DNA from: an uncultured Lachnospiraceae bacterium
Lineage (GTDB): Bacteria > Bacillota > Clostridia > Lachnospirales > Lachnospiraceae
Direction: 5' to 3'
DNA length: 13,387 nt
Assembly (NCBI GenBank): GCA_947628025.1
Contig: CANQYH010000059.1
Coordinates: forward strand, 1 to 13,387
Within the stretch, counting starts at the first letter, position 1. Every line of letters starts with the position of its first letter. The notes under the pieces are model-generated. The model was not told the origin of the DNA. It saw only the letters and a program-made list of their open reading frames with translations, and searched no databases. Of the stretch, positions 1 through 6,700 are shown in pieces. The position numbers and the translations under genes are program-made.

Positions 1-1
1 G

Positions 2-196
2 CCCTATGCGATCATGGGGATGCTGGTGGTCTACTGCCTGCGGGGGATCGAGCTTTTTTCATGGCCCCACGGCCTGCCGGAGCTGCTGGCGGTGGCCGCC
101 GTGACGCTTCTGCATCTCTGGAAACGCAACACGCTCCTGAGCATTGCGGGCGGCACGGTCTGTTATATGTTGCTGATCCAGTTCGTATTTGTGTAA
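2..196 (+). CDS. azlD: AzlD family branched-chain amino acid transport protein, C-terminal part (5' end outside window)
   Basis: The frame is open from the left edge and ends with TAA at 194-196, leaving 64 visible residues. They form hydrophobic, membrane-spanning stretches, including the segment LLAVAAVTLLHLWKRNTLLS followed by an IAGGTVCYMLL helix. A short final helix with the Leu-His-Leu-Trp-Lys-Arg-Asn and Ser-Ile-x-Gly-Gly-Thr motifs is typical of AzlD, the roughly 100-residue partner of AzlC. Together they export branched-chain amino acids or analogues across the cytoplasmic membrane. About the last two thirds of the protein is seen. The family predicts azlC immediately upstream, outside the window. 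The gene converges on the aldo/keto reductase and is closed by hairpins in the gap. The family call is from motif recognition, without a search. Confidence 0.8.
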   Translation, partial: PYAIMGMLVVYCLRGIELFSWPHGLPELLAVAAVTLLHLWKRNTLLSIAGGTVCYMLLIQFVFV

Positions 197-206
197 GATG
201 CACCGG

Positions 207-234
207 CCCGGGCGATCCGGGATATCCGTTTTTT
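207..234 (+). terminator. Possible first terminator of azlD
   Basis: A 5-bp stem CCCGG/CCGGG (207-211 with 217-221, 5-nt loop) is followed, after seven bases, by six T residues at 229-234. The stem is short and the T-run is displaced, so this is weaker than the hairpin at 308-345 and may not act alone. Confidence 0.3.
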
Positions 235-301
235 AAGTACGATATACCGCGGCCTTTTTCGCATTTACGCATTTATCCGCAGACGGCCGCCGTTAAGCCG
301 C

Positions 302-355
302 AAAAAAAGATTGCCGCGAAGCGCTGACACGTTTTGCGGCAATCTCCTGTTTTTA
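302..355. terminator. Bidirectional intrinsic terminator between convergent azlD and the reductase
   Basis: A perfect 10-bp inverted repeat, AGATTGCCGC at 308-317 and GCGGCAATCT at 336-345, encloses an 18-nt loop. Plus-strand transcripts meet a T-rich run (350-354) after the stem. On the minus strand the A-run at 302-308 becomes seven T residues directly after the stem. It therefore fits termination of azlD from the left and of the reductase gene from the right. Confidence 0.8.
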
Positions 356-402
356 GAACAATTTCCCGTTCCCGAAAATTCGTTCAGACGCAACCGTTTT
401 TC

Positions 403-1440
403 TTAAAAGTTCGTAGGCGTCATGACTTTCCCCGCCAGCACTTCTTCATAATCTTTCAGATTGCGCTGCAGCAGCGCGGGCGTGTCCAGTCCGTAAGGAC
501 ATTTGCCGGCGCATTGGCCGCAGTGGAGACAGTCCTTGATCTTCATCATCTGCGCCTGGCCTGCCGGAGACACGTGCCCGGAGACGGGAGAACGGCGCAG
601 CAGCAGCGACATGCGCGCGCAGTTATTGATCTGGATCCCCACCGGGCAGGGCATACAATACCCGCAGCCCCGGCAGAAATTGCCTGCCAGCTGCGCCAGG
701 TCCGCGTCGATGACGGCCTGGTATTCCGGCGTCATCGCAGGCGGCTGACCGATGTAGCTTAAAAATTCGTCCAGTTCCGATTCGCGCTGAACGCCCCAGA
801 TGGGCAGCACATGGTCATACTGCGCCAAATACGCGTAAGCCGCGGCCGAGTTGGTGATCAGGCCGCCGGACAGGGCTTTCATCGCGATGAAGCCGACATT
901 GTGCTTCCGGCAATCCTCCACCAGCGCGACGTCCTTTTCGGAGGCCAGGTAGCTGAACGGAAACTGCAGCGTGTCATACAGGCCGCTCTCGATACATTCC
1001 GCCGCCACAGAGAGGCGGTGGTTCGTCAGCCCGATAAAGCGGATCTTGCCCTGCCTTTGCGCCTCCAGCGCGGCGTCGTAGAGGCCGTCCGCCCCGCCGG
1101 GTTTCGGGCAGAACGCCGGGTTGTGGAACTGGTAAACGTCGATGTAGTCCGTCTTAAGCAGCGTCAGGCTGGTGTCCAGGTCTTTCCAGAACTGTTCGGC
1201 GTTCTGGGCCGGGGTTTTGGTCGCTATGTACAGATGGCTGCGGATCCCCTCAAACGCGATCCCCAGCTTTTCCTCGCTGTCGGTGTAGGACCGCGCCGTG
1301 TCGAAGTAGGTGATGCCGTGATCATAGGCTTTCCGCAGGAGATGGACGGCGTCGCCGGTGGGGATCCGCTGGATGGGCAGCGCGCCGAAGCCGTTTTTAT
1401 TGACCGTAATGCCGGTTCTTCCGAGAGTGACTGTGTCCAT
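403..1440 (-). CDS. Aldo/keto reductase with C-terminal 4Fe-4S ferredoxin domain
   Basis: This 345-residue protein has an N-terminal aldo/keto reductase barrel (about 1-235) and a C-terminal dicluster ferredoxin segment (about 250-320). The AKR catalytic tetrad is visible as Asp47 and Tyr52 (FDTARSY), Lys75 (ATKT) and His106 (QFHNP). Two cysteine sets, C256-C259-C262-C265 and C304-C307-C310-C314 followed by Pro, fit two 4Fe-4S clusters. Such enzymes are NAD(P)H-dependent carbonyl oxidoreductases able to exchange electrons with iron-sulfur partners; the substrate cannot be read from sequence. It is probably cytoplasmic, with no signal peptide. The start is ATG at 1440, preceded only by a weak purine run (GAAAGAAAG). 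It has its own consensus promoter and shares the terminator at 308-345 with azlD. No pathway genes flank it, so it looks monocistronic and unrelated to the adhesin locus. Confidence 0.93.
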   Translation of the reverse strand: MDTVTLGRTGITVNKNGFGALPIQRIPTGDAVHLLRKAYDHGITYFDTARSYTDSEEKLGIAFEGIRSHLYIATKTPAQNAEQFWKDLDTSLTLLKTDYIDVYQFHNPAFCPKPGGADGLYDAALEAQRQGKIRFIGLTNHRLSVAAECIESGLYDTLQFPFSYLASEKDVALVEDCRKHNVGFIAMKALSGGLITNSAAAYAYLAQYDHVLPIWGVQRESELDEFLSYIGQPPAMTPEYQAVIDADLAQLAGNFCRGCGYCMPCPVGIQINNCARMSLLLRRSPVSGHVSPAGQAQMMKIKDCLHCGQCAGKCPYGLDTPALLQRNLKDYEEVLAGKVMTPTNF

Positions 1441-1500
1441 GGTTCAACTTTCTTTCTATATTATAATCTGGTTCAGGTTCTTTCTGTGCCTCCTCTAAGC

Positions 1501-1530
1501 ATTATACTATGGCGGGCCGGGATCTGTCAA
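1501..1530 (-). promoter_or_regulatory. Sigma-A consensus promoter of the aldo/keto reductase gene
   Basis: Read on the minus strand, TTGACA (1530-1525) and TATAAT (1506-1501) are both perfect and lie 18 bp apart. Transcription should begin near 1494, giving a leader of about 54 nt before the ATG. An AGAGGAGG stretch (1496-1489) falls at the predicted transcript start without a start codon at usable distance. A second TATAAT-like element nearer the gene (1465-1460) lacks a -35 partner. Confidence 0.75.
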
Positions 1531-1612
1531 TGCAGGGGCGGGAAGAGATGGCGGAGCGGTGCGTGCCGGCAGGTGCTTTTGATGGGAAGCGTTAAATCCC
1601 GCCGCTAAGGTG

Positions 1613-1641
1613 TTGACAATAAAAACATTTCTGTGTAAAAT
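1613..1641 (+). promoter_or_regulatory. Sigma-A promoter of the BTAD regulator gene
   Basis: TTGACA (1613-1618) and TAAAAT (1636-1641) are separated by 17 bp. The expected transcription start is near 1648, 28 nt ahead of the ATG at 1676. The promoter overlaps the upstream GTG/TTG codons of the longest possible reading frame, which argues against starting translation at 1610. It is arranged back to back with the reductase promoter. Confidence 0.7.
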
Positions 1642-1675
1642 AAGGGCACAAACCAAAATATGGACGATAAAATCG

Positions 1676-2956
1676 ATGGAAGAGCGAGCGTTTAAAGAAA
1701 AAATAGAACAGATGGCGAAACAGACGGCGGAATCCAGCGCGGCGAGAGATTCTGTCTTTTTGGTGCGTCCGGGTCTGTTTGTCCGTATGTTTTCGTCGCT
1801 CTCTGTAGAATTTAACGGCCGCCGCATCAATATGCAGAGGGGCAACACCAGAGTGGTGGAGCTGTTCGTGATGCTTTTGCTGGGCGGCGGCAAAGGCCTT
1901 TCCAAACGCGAGCTGATCGACAACCTGTACGGGTACGATCAGGAATGGTGCGCGGATCCGAATAAGAGCGTGAACAATCTGCTCTACCGGCTGAAAAAAC
2001 AGCTGGCGTCCTGGGGGATGGACGGCGCTTCGGTCCGCCTGGAGGGAGGACTGTGCCGCCTGGAAGCGGAGTTCCCGGTGGAGGTAGACGTGCTGGAGTT
2101 CCAGCAGAAAGCGGAAGCAGCGCTTGCCTGCCGGGACGCCGGGCGGATCCAGATGCTGGAAGAAGCGGCAGGCCTTTATACCGGCGGCTTTTTGGAAGAA
2201 TTTTGCACGGACCTGTGGGTGATCCAGAAATCCAGGGAGCTGGAGCAGCTGTTCTTCCGCGTCGCCAGAGATTTAGGACGCGAATACGAGCGCAGCGGCG
2301 ACTTCCCCAGAGCCAGGGGCGTCTATCATCACGCGGCCGAATTGTTCCCCTTTGAGTCCTGGCAGTTGGCGGAGATCGACTGTTTTATCGCCATGAAAGA
2401 CTATAACGGCGCTTACGAGCTTTACCAGGACACCGAGCGCCTCTACGACGAGAAGCTGGGCGTCGTGCCGGGGCAGGAGTTTTTGAAGCGTCTCGATATC
2501 ATCGAACAGCGCACCATGCAGCGGAAGCGCAGCCTGTCGGATATTACCGAGCCTCTGCGCGAAGAGGACATGGACGGCGCGTTTTACTGCAGCTACCAGA
2601 ACTTCTATAATTTCTGCCAGATCCTTTCACGGATCGCAGAACGCAGCGGGCAGTCGCTGTTCTTGTTGCTGTGCACGTGGAATTATCGCGGGGGGGTAAA
2701 ATCGCCGTCAGAAAAAACGGACCTGGAAGAACAGCAGATGGCCCTCCTGAAAGAGGTTATCGGGCGCGTCTTCCGCAAGGGCGACATTTACACCAAATAC
2801 AGCTGCTCTCAGTACCTGGTAGTCCTCAGCGGCACCGGGCGCGAGAACGGCGCGAAAGCGTTTGAGCGTCTCCGCAGGGCCTGGAAGCAGCAGGCCGGCT
2901 CGGTCGGGGACCTGAGTTACAGCATGGATTCGCTTTTACATTTTCACGAAAAATAA
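1676..2956 (+). CDS. BTAD/SARP-type transcriptional regulator
   Basis: The protein is 426 residues from ATG 1676. An OmpR-like winged-helix domain covers about residues 35-130; LSKRELIDNLYG then SVNNLLYRLKKQL form the helix-turn-helix part. A helical bacterial transcriptional activator domain (BTAD, TPR-like) follows at about 137-280, with the family's VDVLEFQQKAEAAL opening and LYTGGFLEEF motif. The last 125 residues resemble a degenerate diguanylate-cyclase-like fold (FRKGDIYTKYSCSQYLVVL) without a recognisable GGDEF signature, so enzymatic activity is unlikely. The role is probably DNA-binding activation through direct repeats. The longest frame begins at GTG 1610, but the promoter lies inside that extension, so 1676 was chosen; its Shine-Dalgarno is weak (GGACG). 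It lies directly upstream of the small protein and giant adhesin, its most likely targets. A terminator separates it from them. Confidence 0.85.
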   Translation: MEERAFKEKIEQMAKQTAESSAARDSVFLVRPGLFVRMFSSLSVEFNGRRINMQRGNTRVVELFVMLLLGGGKGLSKRELIDNLYGYDQEWCADPNKSVNNLLYRLKKQLASWGMDGASVRLEGGLCRLEAEFPVEVDVLEFQQKAEAALACRDAGRIQMLEEAAGLYTGGFLEEFCTDLWVIQKSRELEQLFFRVARDLGREYERSGDFPRARGVYHHAAELFPFESWQLAEIDCFIAMKDYNGAYELYQDTERLYDEKLGVVPGQEFLKRLDIIEQRTMQRKRSLSDITEPLREEDMDGAFYCSYQNFYNFCQILSRIAERSGQSLFLLLCTWNYRGGVKSPSEKTDLEEQQMALLKEVIGRVFRKGDIYTKYSCSQYLVVLSGTGRENGAKAFERLRRAWKQQAGSVGDLSYSMDSLLHFHEK

Positions 2957-2968
2957 GGATCAGAAAAG

Positions 2969-2994
2969 AGCCTCGGGAGACCGGGGCTTTTTTT
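2969..2994 (+). terminator. Intrinsic terminator of the regulator gene
   Basis: An 8-bp stem AGCCTCGG/CCGGGGCT (2969-2976 with 2981-2988, one G-U pair) has a GAGA tetraloop and runs into seven T residues (2988-2994). It lies 12 bases after the stop codon and separates the regulator from the next transcription unit. Confidence 0.85.
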
Positions 2995-3094
2995 GCGGCG
3001 CTTACGTTTCAGCGCCTCTTTCATCCGCGGACGCTTCCGGCCGTCCCCCAGAATTCAAGAAAAAAATTTCAAAAAGTCCCTTAAATTCCCAAGT

Positions 3095-3129
3095 TGAGAT
3101 AATTACTGAGATAGCCCCCCTGCTATATT
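3095..3129 (+). promoter_or_regulatory. Promoter with extended -10 and 7-bp direct repeat: candidate activator-dependent promoter of the adhesin operon
   Basis: TGCTATATT at 3121-3129 is an extended -10 (TGn plus TATATT). No TTGACA-like box lies at the right distance upstream (AATTAC is found there). Instead TGAGATA occurs twice, at 3095-3101 and 3107-3113, with a 12-bp period; the second copy ends 10 bp before the -10 hexamer. SARP-family activators are known to bind heptamer direct repeats of about one helical turn just upstream of a -10 element, taking the place of a good -35. An A-rich tract (3058-3075) lies further upstream. Assignment to the adjacent BTAD regulator is inference. Confidence 0.5.
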
Positions 3130-3153
3130 CTTAATTAAGTTAGGGGAGTCTCC

Positions 3154-3252
3154 ATGTTTGGCCGGAAACGGCGCTGGAGGCAGACGGGAGATCAGATATG
3201 GGAAATCAGCAGACAGAAAAGACGATGCCGGCCATACACGCCCGGAACCTGA
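3154..3252 (+). CDS. Possible 32-residue basic leader peptide (low confidence)
   Basis: An ATG at 3154 is preceded by GGGGAG at 3143-3148 with a 5-nt gap, a good ribosome binding site. It opens a 32-codon frame ending in TGA at 3250-3252. The product starts MFGRKRRWRQ and is rich in Arg and Lys. It lies just after the predicted promoter and overlaps the first 55 bases of the next gene in another frame, so it could be a leader whose translation affects that gene. Nothing in its composition marks it as a conserved protein, and it may be chance. Confidence 0.2.
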   Translation: MFGRKRRWRQTGDQIWEISRQKRRCRPYTPGT

Positions 3253-3701
3253 TCTGTATCTGCATAGACCGGATCGATCACCGCGATTATGTAGGCAGGC
3301 TCTGGCACCAGTACCAGGATGAGCCGATCGCGTATAACACCACGATGGAAATGATCCAGGCTATGGACGGATTATATGACTTGTGGCAGTTTCCTCAACG
3401 TTCAACGCAGGTCCGTATGTTCGGAGCAGAAGTAAATGAAACGACGGGACGAAAGGAGGAAATGACAGATATGGATGAGAAACGGCTGAGCCGTAAATCG
3501 GGAGACATCGGGACGTTCATCGTCCGTGTCAAATACCGGCAGAACGCCACCTGGCAGGGCGAGGTGGTATGGGCCGAGAAACAGGAACGCAGATATTTCC
3601 GCAGTGCTTTGGAACTGTTGAAACTGATAGACGGGGCTTTGGAAGAGACAGAGAACGGGCCCCCGGGGGCGGCACCCGAAGAACCGCAAGGCGCTGGTTG
3701 A
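3198..3701 (+). CDS. Small two-domain cytoplasmic protein preceding the adhesin gene
   Basis: This 167-residue protein starts at ATG 3198 behind GGGAG (3186-3190) and has no signal peptide or membrane helix. Residues about 15-75 (ICICIDRIDHRDYVGRLWHQ to FPQRSTQVRMF) form one compact domain. Residues about 101-148 form another: FIVRVKYRQNATWQGEVVWA then FRSALELLKLIDGAL. From memory, both segments resemble small clostridial proteins usually seen as separate ORFs beside BTAD regulators or large surface proteins; I know of no established function and give none. An acidic, proline-rich tail ends the protein. A strong internal ribosome binding site separates the domains, so a second product may be made. 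The gene is 54 bp upstream of the giant adhesin with no terminator between, so both should be co-transcribed. Its stop codon overlaps a TTGACA sequence that has no matching -10. Confidence 0.75.
   Translation: MGNQQTEKTMPAIHARNLICICIDRIDHRDYVGRLWHQYQDEPIAYNTTMEMIQAMDGLYDLWQFPQRSTQVRMFGAEVNETTGRKEEMTDMDEKRLSRKSGDIGTFIVRVKYRQNATWQGEVVWAEKQERRYFRSALELLKLIDGALEETENGPPGAAPEEPQGAG
3452..3473 (+). promoter_or_regulatory. Strong internal ribosome binding site within the small protein gene
   Basis: AAAGGAGG at 3452-3459 is nearly perfect Shine-Dalgarno sequence. It is followed by in-frame ATG codons at 3462 (only two bases away, too close) and 3471 (11 bases away, usable). Starting at 3471 would yield a 76-residue protein beginning MDEKRLSRKSGDIGTF that contains only the second domain and ends at 3701. 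The signal falls exactly in the linker between the two domains. It could be a relic of a former gene junction or an active second start. Confidence 0.5.
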
Positions 3702-3755
3702 CAGCTTTAATATAGAAGAAAGAGTCCAGATTAAAAGGGGAGAGGAGAGAAAACA

Positions 3756-6700
3756 ATGAAAGAAAGACGTAACAGAAACCTGATGGAGACAGGGTTCGAA
3801 CGGCTGGGCGACGCGCTGGGGAGTTGGAACCGCAGCAGGATCGCCCGCAGGGCGGCGGCCTTTGTATTGGTGGCCGCGATGACGCTGACGAATGTTCTCT
3901 CGAACGCGACGCTTGTCTTTGCGGCGAGCGAAACCGCGCAGAAAGCGCTGTTTTTGGTAGACGGCGAGGAACTGAACGCAGCGGTGGAAGAAGCGAAAGT
4001 CGCGGGGACAGCCGTTGATTTTGAGAGCCTGGGCCTGGAAGAAAGCGACCGCTATGAGGCGCTTTTGGGACAGGACGATGTGTATGAACTGAGCGTTGCC
4101 GCCGACGGGACGTACGCCCCCGGCGACACGGACCTGAGAATGTTTTATAATGCAAAGAGTGACCAGGTCGTATTCCTGTTTATCAATGGAACCGGCGAGA
4201 CGGTCAGATTCTGCGCGAATGTCAACGGCTACGAGACGGCCGCCGTTACGGTTCGTCCGAACGCGGCGAACGTAAAGGCACAGCCGTCCGCAAACGGCAC
4301 GGAGACGAAAAAAGAGTCCGCCGCGCCCGCGGAATCGGATGAGTCTGGCGCCGAGAATGGTGAGACGACGGAAGCAGCAAGTTCTGAAGCTGAGATGAGC
4401 GAAGCGGTAAGCACCGAGGCCGAGACGAGCGAGGCGGCAAGCACCGAAGCCGAAACGACCGAGTCCGAGATCGTGACGCCGACGGCGGGAGTTGAGATCC
4501 TGCCGGCCCCTGAGACTGCCCCGACGACGGAAGCGGAAGAGGGCCAGAGTGAGCCGGAGATCGTGACGCCGACAGCGGGAGTTGAGATCCTGCCGGCCCC
4601 TGAGACGGCTCCGACGACAGAAGCGGAAGAGAGCCAGAGCGAGCCTGAGATCGTGACGCCGACGGCGGGAGTAGAGATCATGCCGGCCCCCGAGACTGCC
4701 CCGACCGTGGAAGAGAAAGAGAGCCAGAGCGAGCCGGAGACGGCCCCGACGACGGAAGCGGAAGAGAGCCAGAGCGAGCCGGAGACGGCCCCGACCGTGG
4801 AAGCGGAAGAGAGCCAGAGCGAGTCTGAGACTGCCCCGACGACGGAAGCGGAAGAGGGCCAGAGTGAGCCGGAGATCGTGACGCCGACAGCGGGAGTTGA
4901 GATCCTGCCGGCCCCTGAGACGGCTCCGACGACAGAAGCGGAAGAGAGCCAGAGCGAGCCTGAGATCGTGACGCCGACGGCGGGAGTAGAGATCATGCCG
5001 GCCCCCGAGACTGCCCCGACCGTGGAAGAGAAAGAGAGCCAGAGCGAGCCGGAGACGGCCCCGACGACGGAAGCGGAAGAGAGCCAGAGCGAGCCGGAGA
5101 CGGCCCCGACCGTGGAAGCGGAAGAGAGCCAGAGCGAGTCTGAGACTGCCCCGACGACGGAAGCGGAAGAGAGCCAGAGCGAGCCGGAGACGGCCCCGAC
5201 GGCGGAAGCGGAAGAGAGCCAGAGCGAGCCTGAGACCGCAGCGCCGACGATGGGAATCGAGATCATGCCGGCCCCGGAGACGGCTCCGACGACAGAAGCG
5301 GAAGAGAGCCAGAGCGAACCCGAGACCGCAGCGCCGGCGACGGAAACATCCGAGACGGAAACCTTGGGCGGACTTGTGATCGTAGAGACGAAAGAAGAGA
5401 TAAAAGTACCGTCCGGAGCGGCAGGCCTGGATGAAGCGACGCCCAAGGATCCGGAGACAGAAGCGGATCCGACTACTGAGTCTGCGCAGGAGACAGAAGC
5501 CGTTTCGAAAGACGAGACGACCCCGGAACCGGAAACGAATCCGGAGCCCGAGACAGAAGCAGACGATGACATCTATACGGGCGTGGAAGTGCTGGGATCG
5601 ATCAAAGGTCATACCTACGGCACAGTGACGATCGATGAGACTCTGAACGCGGCGGCTTTTGCGGTGGAGTACGCGGATCTGATGAAACTGCTGGGGATCG
5701 AGACGAGCAAAGTATATTCCGAAGAAGACGAAGAAGCGATGATCACTGTGACTGTGCCGGCTGGCGCGTTTGCAGAGGAAGTCGAGATAGTCGTAGAGAA
5801 AGTCGAAGAAGAGGAAGAGCTGACCGCTCTGGAAGAGCAGGCGAACGAAGACCAGGATAACGGACAGATCATGAAGATCCTGGCCGCGTACAACATTGCG
5901 TTTTATTCGGTAAAAACCGGCGAAGAATTGGAACCGGCGAAAGAAGTATCTGTAAAGATCACGCTGAAAGAAAAGCTGGAGCCGGAAGACGCAGACAATG
6001 GCACGATGGCCATCAGTGCGTACAATTCTCCGTTGGTATTTGGCAATCCTGGAATTTCCGAGGGTCCGGGAATCTTTGACAGCCCTGAGGAACTGGGCGA
6101 AACCGAGCCGGAGTACACCGAGATCTCTGTGATGAGCCTGTCCAAGAACGGCGCTACGGAGCTCATGGGGACAATGAGCAACCAGGCCGAAGGGGAAGTG
6201 GAGATCAGCACGAAGAAAACGGCTGGCAGAACGTATACGTTGATGTCGGGGGCACCATATGCAGTTATTGGTAATGGTACGCTGACGGTTGACCAAACTC
6301 CTTATGGATCTGGACGGGATGTGACCGTTACAGATGGTTCGCACACAATAACTGTTAGTGGAGAGTGGAATGGTACCATTACTGTCACTGGTTATGGTAT
6401 AACAAACATTGTTGGTCCTGGTACAATTAATGCAGCTGGCCGTGATAAAAGCGCAATTACGGTTGACAGTGATAAAGTAACAGTTGTGCTGAATGACGGT
6501 GTTACTGTCACTGGCGGTACTGGTACTGAGATTACACATAGCGGATTAGAGCCGAATGGTCCTTTCCGTGTCGGTGGCGGCGTATATGTGAAGAGAGGTA
6601 CTTTTAAACTAGCGGGAGGAAATATTACAGGCAATACAGCTCAACGTGGTGGCGGTATCTTTGTAAATAATCGCGTAACCAGTTGGGCAACTCCTAAACA

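Noticed and set aside
811..1608. A 265-codon plus-strand frame opposite the aldo/keto reductase
   Set aside because: It is the antisense of a gene with catalytic residues and cysteine clusters intact, has no domain of its own, and runs through the reductase promoter region.
3659..3670. A 12-base all-GC palindrome (GCCCCCGGGGGC) near the end of the small protein gene, as a possible terminator or operator
   Set aside because: It has no loop space for a long stem, no T-run follows, and it lies in the proline/glycine-coding tail where GC-rich codons explain it.
3698..3703. A perfect TTGACA overlapping the stop codon of the small protein, as a separate promoter for the adhesin
   Set aside because: No -10-like hexamer occurs 16-18 bp downstream; TAATAT is only a few bases away and TTAAAA is too far.
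4470..5324. The regular 45-bp repeats as a CRISPR array or an origin-type iteron cluster
   Set aside because: Units are contiguous with no unique spacers, are multiples of three and translate into one continuous acidic repeat in the frame of the adhesin.
4229..5572. A 447-codon Ser/Val/Ala-rich minus-strand frame resembling a repetitive cell-wall protein
   Set aside because: It is the antisense of the acidic stalk repeats in a third frame, with no signal peptide. The periodicity comes entirely from the DNA repeat.
3402..6539. A 1045-codon open frame on the minus strand spanning the small protein and the N-terminal part of the adhesin, rich in Arg/Leu/Phe repeats
   Set aside because: It lies opposite two convincing plus-strand genes, its repeats only mirror the 45-bp stalk units, and it has no ribosome site or recognisable domain. 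It is open because the sense genes avoid codons that make stops on the other strand.
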